Positions 15,796-22,140 of a stretch of 23,912 nt of DNA are shown here, piece by piece (the first letter of the stretch is position 1; every line of letters begins with the position of its first letter). The notes below the pieces were generated by a model. It saw only the letters and a list, made by a program, of their open reading frames with translations, did no database searches and was not told the origin of the DNA. Source of the stretch: Verrucomicrobiota bacterium (lineage in GTDB: Bacteria > Verrucomicrobiota > Verrucomicrobiia > Chthoniobacterales > UBA10450). A program made the translations under genes and the position numbers. The stretch is from contig QHQU01000003.1 of NCBI GenBank assembly GCA_003219925.1, forward strand, positions 1-23,912. The letters run 5' to 3'.

Positions 15796-15968
15796 CGGAT
15801 CTTAGCCAAATCTAAAATTCAAATCTCAAATGGAATCAACGAAAATTGTCCAAAATGAGCAAAACAGGGCCCGCGACTTTATCCAACCATCAGGGTTTCA
15901 CCTTGATGGAGCACGTCGCACCTCAAAATTTCACTGGCGCTCGTGGTCTTTTGGCTGTGAGTTATCTT

Positions 15969-16514
15969 ATGACTAAGCGCGGACTTCTTCCTGTCGTCGT
16001 TTTTCTTGGTCTTTGTTTCTCGCTGGCGGCCGAGCAAGCCTCCGGTTCCCCCTCCGTGCATGGCGGCCCGTTCACGCTCGCCCAGTTGCGGAGCATGGCC
16101 GCGGCGAACAATGGTTCGGTTCTTTTACAACCGACTCTATTCAACAGCTTGGACAATCCCGTATTCGGGCTGCCGTTTTCAAATCGAGACGTTTTTTCTT
16201 TAGCGACCACGTTTAATTTGGTGGGAACAACTCCGCCAAGTTTCCTCCCTTTTTCACCTGCGATAGAATCGCCCGTAGCGCGCCTTCCGGAAACAGCGGC
16301 CAAGGATTCGTCCAATCGGCTATTCGATGTGCGGCCGAATTTTGATTATGTCACCGGCGAAGTGGGTTTTTTGTATGGCCACTCGAGTGGCAAGTTCGGT
16401 GGTGATTATCTGCAAGGATACATCTTCGGTGAAGTAGGAAACGACAGAATTCATATCAGCGCCGGAGCCTCTTACGAGGAATGGAACGGACGCGTTCCAC
16501 GTTGGGGACGCTAA
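15969..16514 (+). CDS. Secreted protein of unknown function
   Basis: Taking ATG 15969 as start gives 181 residues with a clean signal peptide ('KRGLLPVVVFLGLCFSLAAE', cleavage likely after Ala-Glu-Gln-Ala). The mature part has 'GPFTLAQLRSMAAANNGSVL' and, near the end, 'FDVRPNFDYVTGEVGFLYGH', which reads like alternating beta strands. The C-terminal 'GGDYLQGYIFGEVGNDRIHI' and the final Tyr/Trp-rich stretch would suit an outer-membrane or cell-surface beta structure. The frame is open upstream to 15846, but that adds 41 residues in front of the signal peptide. I recognise no family. The neighbouring tRNA is transcribed towards it from the opposite strand. Confidence 0.55.
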   Translation: MTKRGLLPVVVFLGLCFSLAAEQASGSPSVHGGPFTLAQLRSMAAANNGSVLLQPTLFNSLDNPVFGLPFSNRDVFSLATTFNLVGTTPPSFLPFSPAIESPVARLPETAAKDSSNRLFDVRPNFDYVTGEVGFLYGHSSGKFGGDYLQGYIFGEVGNDRIHISAGASYEEWNGRVPRWGR

Positions 16515-16545
16515 ACACCGTCGTCGAACTGAACAGGCCGAAGAA

Positions 16546-16618
<73 letters not shown>

Positions 16619-16951
16619 AAAGTGCCTTTTCCCAGGTAAATGCTAATGAAGCGTGTATTTTCATGCTGCCAAAGGTTGTAGCGGAAGTGGTAGCATAAAG
16701 TGACGCTTTCTGGTAGCATTTGCTCAGGCGGGATCGGAAGTTACTCATACCCTTTCGCTCGACAACGCGGAAGTTTTATCTACATCCTCCGCCCGTTGAT
16801 CGGAATTATTGGCGCGTGCGTTTCAGGGCGCCTTCCATCGACGGGACCAGACAAAACATTTTTCGCAAAGCCCGGTTTCTTCATTTCGATGGATTCGACT
16901 ACCTGAGCCGGCGCGCGCCAGGCTCTGTTGGAGAAATTCGCTTACGAGTTC
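16619..16951. other. Intergenic region upstream of tRNA-Lys, no confident gene
   Basis: The first 50 bases are the upstream flank of the tRNA; parts of this (for example CCCAGGTAAATGC at 16631-16643) recur at 22082-22094. The rest holds only short frames. One plus-strand frame (16720-16983) contains 'NYWRVRFRAPSIDGT', faintly like the arm-binding N-terminus of tyrosine integrases, but nothing catalytic follows and I do not call it. The plus frame runs over the end of the DUF4136 remnant. Confidence 0.4.
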
Positions 16952-17143
16952 TTATCCCGGATAGGCGGCGACAATTTTGTTGACGGCTTCCTGCACAGCA
17001 GCCGCATTCCTCTCGGTTGAGCCGACCGCGGCCTGACCGAGACCGCGGAAAACCAGTTTGTGCGTTTTGCTGTCGACAAAATCGATTATAAGAGTGCCTT
17101 CCGTATACTGCTGGTTCGATTCGAGAATCTGTTGCCCGCCAAC
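16952..17143 (-). pseudogene. C-terminal remnant of a DUF4136-type lipoprotein gene
   Basis: About 62 residues on the minus strand match the end of DUF4136 proteins. 'QYTEGTLIIDFVDSKTHKLV' gives the conserved Y-x-E-G-x-L-x-I-D-x-x-D-x-x-x-x-x-L-V-W/F-R-G core. 'EAVNKIVAAYPG' is the usual final helix with its F/Y-P ending. DUF4136 proteins are normally exported lipoproteins near 200 residues, with a signal peptide and an N-terminal strand region that are both missing here. The same frame continues upstream to a start codon at 17227, but that part is out-of-frame marC sequence. The simplest reading is a deletion that removed the 5' two-thirds and joined the remainder to marC. It could still be translated as a 91-residue chimera. 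Confidence 0.6.
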
Positions 17144-17172
17144 CGGATTGCAGAAGCACGGCGGAATAAATC

Positions 17173-17862
17173 TCAATGCGCGGCGGGCCCGAGCATTTGC
17201 GGGATGCCAACGCTCAAGCCAGTCCATAGGATCTGGATGCCGATCGCCAGAAGGATAAAGGCAGAGAGGCGCGTCAGAATGCTTGTGCCTGATTGACCCA
17301 GAATCCGCACCAACCGCGCCGCATTACCACAGCAAACTACGACGAGAAAACAGACGAGAAGCATGCCGCCAGCCGCCGCGATAAAATGACGTGGATAGCC
17401 ATGTTCAAAGCCGGGACCAGCCTGATATCGCAAATGAGCGCCTAGTGTGATGGCGACCGAAATGCCACCCGGGCCGACCGTGAGCGGAAGAGTCAGCGGA
17501 AAGAACGCGTGCTGGAGAGCGTCCTCGAGCGTGCCCGGTTGCACTTTTTGAGAAGAGTCATCGGCTGGCTGATTAAGGAGATTCCAGCCCGTTATCGCCA
17601 CGACCAAACCTCCCGCGATCTGCACAACGAACAGAGAAATGCCGAAGAAGGCGAGGATTTCACTCCCGAAGAGCGACGAAACAATCAGCAGGACAAATCC
17701 ATAAGCCGCGATCTTGTGCGCCAAAACCTTTTGCGCAGACTGCGGATAGTTCCGGGTTAGGCCAAAGAAGATCGGGGCACAGCCGAGCGGATTCACAATC
17801 GGGAATAACGCCGCGAACGTCACGCCGAGCGTTTTAATAAAGTCAACGGCGTTGAGTTCCAT
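17173..17862 (-). CDS. MarC family integral membrane protein
   Basis: This 229-residue protein has six predicted membrane helices and the two half-site motifs of the MarC (UPF0056) family: 'LFPIVNPLGCAPIFFGLT' near residues 19-36 and 'AFFPLTLPLTVGPGGISVAI' near 119-138. MarC proteins sit in the inner membrane. Their function is not established; an early link to multiple antibiotic resistance was not upheld. The start at ATG 17862 matches the family N-terminus. A CATAAT box at 17874-17869 lies only six bases before it. The DUF4136 remnant follows downstream on the same strand. Confidence 0.9.
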   Translation of the reverse strand: MELNAVDFIKTLGVTFAALFPIVNPLGCAPIFFGLTRNYPQSAQKVLAHKIAAYGFVLLIVSSLFGSEILAFFGISLFVVQIAGGLVVAITGWNLLNQPADDSSQKVQPGTLEDALQHAFFPLTLPLTVGPGGISVAITLGAHLRYQAGPGFEHGYPRHFIAAAGGMLLVCFLVVVCCGNAARLVRILGQSGTSILTRLSAFILLAIGIQILWTGLSVGIPQMLGPAAH

Positions 17863-18259
17863 GCTCTAATTATGTTCGTATCCTATCGTGTCGTAGCTAA
17901 TTTGGTAACACCGCCTGATTTCCCAGAGCAGGATCGTGGTAAAGAGTTACATCAAGCCTACTCGATACCAGCGCCATTTAGGTTCGAGTAAGCGCCTCCT
18001 ACATACTTAAGGGTCCGATTCAAAATCACCAGCGTGATAGGCACTGGTTTTGACTGCGCCAGGGATAACTCTACACCATAAGTAGACTCTCCAAGCATGG
18101 GCCAGTCTCGCCACCGGCCGTGCTGTGGCATCCAAACATTCCGTGGCCATAGCGCCGATAGCAACGTAGATTGGGAATCACGGCATTGGGGAGTAGCGCT
18201 AATCGAGAAGCCCACGAGCCAAAACCGAATAAGCGTCGCGGGCTGAGCGCTGCCAAGGC
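17863..18259. other. Gene-poor 397-bp stretch, possible decayed gene on minus strand
   Basis: No gene is confidently assigned. A minus-strand frame (18215 to 17958) ends 'VPITLVILNRTLKYVGGAYS' plus a short tail, which looks protein-like. Its first half is full of unlikely residues, and another frame there also reads plausibly ('FGSWASRLALLPNAVIPN'). This pattern suits a frameshifted remnant. The part nearest marC (17863-17880) holds its likely promoter. Confidence 0.3.
17869..17874 (-). promoter_or_regulatory. Possible -10 box of marC
   Basis: On the minus strand CATAAT (17874-17869) matches TATAAT at five of six positions and ends six bases before the marC ATG. Transcription would start at or next to the start codon. 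No good -35 hexamer was found at the usual distance. Confidence 0.3.
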
Positions 18260-18769
18260 TTACCCGCCCGACCCGACGTACTCGGCGGAGTAGGTGTCGA
18301 ACTTCGCGGTCGAACCAACTGGCGGTGGGCTCTTCACGTCGTAGACGTTGTTCCCTACCACCTCTTGGGATTGGGTGTCCCAGATCATCACGCTTTTCTT
18401 TGCCCCCGGTGAAGTATGCTCATCTTTGACGGTGTCGACGGCGATGTAGCGGGTTCTCCGCGCTTTTAATTGGCTCTTGCGTTCGGCGTAGGCGCGCTGG
18501 GCCCGCTCGTTTGCAATGCGCTGCTGACGCTCCGTTGCTTGGTGTTTTGCGATGATATAAGTGACGGCCGCGATTGCCGCGCCCGTCGCCGCTCCGATGG
18601 CGACCGATTGGCCGGTGCTCGCGCCGGTGGCGCGCGCGATTCCTCCTGCGGTTGCGCCTCCCGCGGCGCCGAATATCCCGGCATTCTGTAATGGGGTGAG
18701 ATCAGCGCAACCGACAACGATGGACACTGCCGCCAAGAGCGACGAAGTTTTGAGAGTTACAATTCTCAT
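18260..18769 (-). CDS. Glycine-zipper lipoprotein of unknown function
   Basis: Starting at ATG 18769, this 169-residue protein has a lipoprotein signal peptide with lipobox-like 'AVSIVVGC' (Cys at residue 21). A glycine-zipper segment follows ('GIFGAAGGATAGGIARATGA', then 'GAATGAAIAAVTYIIA'), as in outer-membrane-associated lipoproteins. A basic coiled stretch ('RQQRIANERAQRAYAERKSQ') leads to a C-terminal domain with 'YIAVDTVKDEHT', 'VMIWDTQSQEVVGNNVYDV' and 'AKFDTYSAEYVGSGG'. It is probably anchored to the outer membrane, function unknown. Open frame upstream to 18865 would overlap the kinase gene and skip the signal peptide. It lies 67 bp after the kinase stop on the same strand and has its own promoter-like sequence. 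Confidence 0.75.
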   Translation of the reverse strand: MRIVTLKTSSLLAAVSIVVGCADLTPLQNAGIFGAAGGATAGGIARATGASTGQSVAIGAATGAAIAAVTYIIAKHQATERQQRIANERAQRAYAERKSQLKARRTRYIAVDTVKDEHTSPGAKKSVMIWDTQSQEVVGNNVYDVKSPPPVGSTAKFDTYSAEYVGSGG

Positions 18770-18777
18770 AAGTTGCG

Positions 18778-18807
18778 AGTCTAGAGTTACACGCTTTCCG
18801 GTTGCAA
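18778..18807 (-). promoter_or_regulatory. Possible promoter of the glycine-zipper lipoprotein gene
   Basis: On the minus strand TTGCAA (18807-18802) and TAGACT (18783-18778) are separated by 18 bases, each matching the sigma-70 consensus at four of six positions. The ATG follows eight bases after the -10, so the mRNA leader would be almost absent. Confidence 0.3.
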
Positions 18808-18836
18808 GACATTTGCTTAGCTTGTCGTCACGAAAA

Positions 18837-20939
18837 TCACGGCGACGGATTCGATTCCGGGTCAAGGTTGTGTTGCCGGCACCATTCCTGAGCAGCGGGA
18901 TTGCCGCTGTTCGCAGCGCGTCGATACCACACGGCTGCTTCCTGGGCGTCGGCGCTCACGCCAGTACCAGCCTCTAGACAACGCGCATACAAATACATGC
19001 ACAGGGCATTGTTCTGTCTGGCGCCGTCGCGGAAAAGACTCACCGCTTTTTCTGTTCGCTTCGCCTGGTCTTTGCCGAGATCCGTTTCGTCGCTTGTGAG
19101 GTAAAGCACGCCGAGATTGCCCATCGAATCGAGATAATTCAATCTCGACGCCGCACTGTAGAGGCGGAAAGCCTCGCGATCATTGCGGTCAGTTCCGATG
19201 CCTTTGTGGTAACAATTTGCTAGCCGATCCATCGCGCGCGGGTCATTCGCCGACGCGGCGTTCTGCAAAAGCGCGACCGCTTTCGTTGAATTTTTACTTA
19301 CGCCTTTGCCGAGCAGATAGCACTCCGCCAGTAACATTCCCGCGGCCACGTCGCCCGCTGCGCGTCCCTGTTCGAACCACTGGGCGGCTTTCACGAAGTC
19401 GCGATCAACCCCCGCACCATTGGAAAAACGCAGACCCACCTCTGTCATCGCATGCGCGCGCCCACGTGCGGCTGCCGCGCAAAGCCAATCGAAGGAAGCT
19501 TTTGGATCGCGCTGGCGCAGAAAATCACCTAGCATCTCCATTGCACTCACTGTCTCGATCTTTGCGGCCTCGGTCACCGGGCCGCGCAGCGCTTCAAAAT
19601 TGTCTTCGCGCACGGTTCCTTCGGAGCGCAATTTGGTGAGCAACAATTCGAGGTTGACTCGTCCGAAGTCGTTTTTTGGGAAATTTTTTTGCAGCCGCAC
19701 ATAAGCCGTCACCGCCGCCGGCCAATCCTGCGCGGCTTCATATTTCTGCGCTTCCGCAATCGCCCTACGCTGAGCCTCCTGGTCTTCCGGTAACGGAGCT
19801 CCGCTTGGCGATGCCGGAGCGGATCCGGGCGAGACGGATTGCACGACCAGCGGCACGCTGCTTGCAACAGGTGCCGAAAATGGCGAAGTCACGGCGCTCC
19901 GCGGCGCGCGGACTCCTGTCGGCCAATTGCGTTTGAACAATAGCAGCGCGCCGAACCCGAGCAACACGACAACGGCTGCTATCGACCAGAGGATCGCTCT
20001 AGCTACGTTTGGAGGGCTGCGCCGCTGGTGCTGAATTTCAGCACGTGCTTCGTCTATCGGCGCAGGAGAATTCTGTTCCGATGCGAGTTGGGCGAGGCAT
20101 TTCTCGATTGCAACGCGAAGTTCGACCGGGGTCTGCGGGCGCTTGAGCGGATTTTTTTCGATCATCTGCGCCACGAGCGCACGCAAACACGCCGGCACAT
20201 TTTGTAATCGTTCCAGCGGTGGGGGCTTGTGAAGGTGCTGGCTCATCACTTGCGCGAGCGAGCCACCAAACGGCACCTGTCCGGCCAGCATGTACCAAAG
20301 CGTCACACCCAGCGAATAGATGTCGGAGCGCACATCGATTTCCTTTTCCTCGAGCTGCTCCGGACTGGCGAAGTGAGCTGTGCCGACAAAACCTCCCATT
20401 GAAAGCGTTGCCAGATCCTCGTCATCCGTATGTTTGATTGATTTGGCGAGACCGAAATCGATGACCTTCACCAAGAAATCGTCATCGTCTTTCACAAGCA
20501 TCAGATTCGCCGGTTTGATATCGCGATGAACGAGGTGATGTCTTGTCGCGGCGGCGAGAGCGCGCGTGACCTGTAATGTGATCCGCAGCGCCATCACAGG
20601 ACTCACCGGTCCCTCGCGTCGAATGAACGATTCAAGCGTTTCGCCATCGACAAATTCCATAGCGTAGTAAAAGGCGTTGCCGCTGGTCCCGAGATGGAAA
20701 ACGGAAGCGACATTGGGATGACGCAACTGCGCTGCCGCCCGCGCCTCGCGCAGGAAGCGCTGCTGCGCGACGGTGCTCTCGAGCAACTTTGAGTTGATCA
20801 CCTTAAGCGCGACATTCACCCGCAGGTTTGTGTCGAACGCCTTATACGTGATTCCCATCGCGCCGCGGCCGAGCTCGACGGGCGAGCCATCCTCACGAGT
20901 GAGGGTTTGATAATGATCGAAGCTGATTGTCTCCGGCAT
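18837..20939 (-). CDS. Serine/threonine protein kinase with C-terminal Sel1 repeats
   Basis: This 700-residue, single-span membrane protein starts at ATG 20939; a TTG four codons upstream falls inside the TATAAT promoter box. The Hanks-type kinase domain (about 10-280) has the glycine loop 'GRGAMG' (24-29), Lys46 in 'VALKVI', the catalytic 'HRDIKPANLML' (Asp140), 'DFGLAK' (Asp161) and 'ASPEQL'. A membrane helix spans 315-335, then a Pro/Ser/Ala-rich linker, then Sel1-type repeats from about 460 to 686 ('DPRAMDRLANCYHKGIGTDR', 'NNALCMYLYARCLEAGTGVS'). The kinase faces the cytoplasm and the Sel1 part the periplasm, which could sense or bind partners. It is divergent from an FHA-cyclase gene, a plausible downstream target. 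Confidence 0.92.
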   Translation of the reverse strand: MPETISFDHYQTLTREDGSPVELGRGAMGITYKAFDTNLRVNVALKVINSKLLESTVAQQRFLREARAAAQLRHPNVASVFHLGTSGNAFYYAMEFVDGETLESFIRREGPVSPVMALRITLQVTRALAAATRHHLVHRDIKPANLMLVKDDDDFLVKVIDFGLAKSIKHTDDEDLATLSMGGFVGTAHFASPEQLEEKEIDVRSDIYSLGVTLWYMLAGQVPFGGSLAQVMSQHLHKPPPLERLQNVPACLRALVAQMIEKNPLKRPQTPVELRVAIEKCLAQLASEQNSPAPIDEARAEIQHQRRSPPNVARAILWSIAAVVVLLGFGALLLFKRNWPTGVRAPRSAVTSPFSAPVASSVPLVVQSVSPGSAPASPSGAPLPEDQEAQRRAIAEAQKYEAAQDWPAAVTAYVRLQKNFPKNDFGRVNLELLLTKLRSEGTVREDNFEALRGPVTEAAKIETVSAMEMLGDFLRQRDPKASFDWLCAAAARGRAHAMTEVGLRFSNGAGVDRDFVKAAQWFEQGRAAGDVAAGMLLAECYLLGKGVSKNSTKAVALLQNAASANDPRAMDRLANCYHKGIGTDRNDREAFRLYSAASRLNYLDSMGNLGVLYLTSDETDLGKDQAKRTEKAVSLFRDGARQNNALCMYLYARCLEAGTGVSADAQEAAVWYRRAANSGNPAAQEWCRQHNLDPESNPSP

Positions 20940-20950
20940 CGACGGGGCCA

Positions 20951-20978
20951 ATTATAACGACTATTCGTCGCCCAACAA
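20951..20978 (-). promoter_or_regulatory. Promoter of the Ser/Thr kinase gene
   Basis: On the minus strand a perfect TATAAT (20956-20951) has TTGTTG (20978-20973) 16 bases upstream. Transcription would begin near 20944, about five bases before the ATG at 20939. This decides the start: the in-frame TTG at 20951 overlaps the -10 box. Confidence 0.5.
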
Positions 20979-20985
20979 CGCGGCC

Positions 20986-21014
20986 TTGTCGCGCGCGATT
21001 CGATATCAGATAAT
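20986..21014 (+). promoter_or_regulatory. Promoter of the FHA-cyclase gene
   Basis: TTGTCG (20986-20991) and GATAAT (21009-21014) are separated by 17 bases, giving a start of transcription near 21021 and a short leader to the ATG at 21028. It is back-to-back with the kinase promoter, only seven bases between the two -35 elements, so the pair can be co-regulated. Confidence 0.45.
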
Positions 21015-21027
21015 CCGACTCACCCTT

Positions 21028-21933
21028 ATGCCTGCCAGACTTCAGGTCACGCCTAGCGTCGGCGAGCCGTTCGAGCTCATTATTGGCAATACAGCCACTA
21101 TCGGACGCACGAGCGACAACACCATTTGCCTGCACGGCAGCCCACTCGTCTCCCGTCAGCATGCTGTTCTTCGCTGTCACGACGGATATCGTTATCAACT
21201 CATCGATCTCGGGAGTCGCAACGGCACCTTCGTCGATGACCAGCGCGTGGTGATGCCGACAACATTGAGCGAAGGCGCGCGAATCCGGATTGCTCATAAT
21301 GAGCTGCGCTTCGAGCAGATCGAGGAGGATTTTTCTACGGCTCAGCTCGAACCCACTGTTGCTGGCTCCATCGATAGCACGGCCGCCGCCATTCGATCCG
21401 TCGCATTGTTGGTCTGCGACATTCGCGGTTTCAGTACCATGGCGGAAAAAATCCCTAGTTCCGATCTTGCCCAGCATCTTGGCGTCTGGTTCCGCGAAGC
21501 GGGAAACCTCGTGCACAAAAACGGCGGCATCGTCGATAAGTTCATCGGCGATGCACTCCTTGCCTACTGGGGCGGTTGCGAGTCGGATGGCGCCGATTGC
21601 GCCGCTACGCTGCGGATCGCGCGCGAATTGCTCGCGCTTGCTGCAACTGTGAAATGGAGCGACGGCCAGCCGTTTCGGGTCGGCGTTGCGCTTCATTACG
21701 GCGTAGTCACGTGCGGCAATGTCGGCCTCGATGCTCAGCGCGACGCCACTATCATTGGAGATGCTGTTAACACCGTTTTCCGTCTCGAATCGCTCATGAA
21801 AGAACTGGATCGCCAGATTTTGTTTTCAGCCGATTTCCGCGAACATCTTGCCACAAGTGAAAATTTCATTGATCTCGGAGAGCGGAGATTAAAGGGGAAA
21901 CAGAAGCCGGTGCGCGTTTACGGTCTGGCCTAA
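21028..21933 (+). CDS. FHA domain-containing class III adenylate/guanylate cyclase
   Basis: This 301-residue soluble protein joins an N-terminal forkhead-associated (FHA) domain to a class III nucleotide cyclase. The FHA domain (about 15-100) shows 'IGRTSDNTI' (Arg27), 'VSRQHAVL' (Ser42, His45) and 'DLGSRNGTFVDD' (Asn65), the phosphothreonine-binding residues. The cyclase (about 122-300) has metal ligands Asp131 ('LLVCDIRGFS') and Asp175 ('FIGDALLAYWG'), Lys171 and Thr241 at the base-selecting positions (adenylate type), and Asn248/Arg252 in 'GDAVNTVFRLES'. All catalytic residues appear present, so cAMP synthesis is expected. The ATG at 21028 is preferred over an upstream non-ATG frame that would include the promoter. 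Divergent position next to a Ser/Thr kinase suggests that phosphorylation controls it. Confidence 0.9.
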   Translation: MPARLQVTPSVGEPFELIIGNTATIGRTSDNTICLHGSPLVSRQHAVLRCHDGYRYQLIDLGSRNGTFVDDQRVVMPTTLSEGARIRIAHNELRFEQIEEDFSTAQLEPTVAGSIDSTAAAIRSVALLVCDIRGFSTMAEKIPSSDLAQHLGVWFREAGNLVHKNGGIVDKFIGDALLAYWGGCESDGADCAATLRIARELLALAATVKWSDGQPFRVGVALHYGVVTCGNVGLDAQRDATIIGDAVNTVFRLESLMKELDRQILFSADFREHLATSENFIDLGERRLKGKQKPVRVYGLA

Positions 21934-22031
21934 GCTGCTTTAAAACGGCGTTAGCGACCGAAATCAACTCCGCGCTCCGAATTCGTAGTGTCTTCGGTAG
22001 CGTCGGCCAGTTTGCCTCTAGGTTCCGATGG

Positions 22032-22069
<38 letters not shown>

Positions 22070-22121
22070 AAGTAGCTTTCTCCCAGGTAAATGCGGTTGG
22101 AAGATGTATATTCGTGCTTTA

Positions 22122-22137
22122 GCGTTTTTGGTAACGC
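22122..22137 (-). terminator. Weak hairpin after the hybrid histidine kinase gene
   Basis: GCGTT and AACGC flank a six-base loop a few bases past the kinase stop. There is no T-run on the minus strand after it, so termination is only a possibility. Confidence 0.2.
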
Positions 22138-22140
22138 GCT

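Noticed and set aside
15846..15968. Prepilin-like 'GFTLMEH' motif upstream of the secreted protein
   Set aside because: No hydrophobic helix follows, and a clear signal peptide starts later at 15969; taken as chance.
20940..20951. TTG start of the Ser/Thr kinase at 20951
   Set aside because: It overlaps a perfect TATAAT box; the ATG at 20939 fits better.
20893..21696. 267-residue minus-strand frame
   Set aside because: It is antisense to the FHA-cyclase gene, whose motifs are complete.
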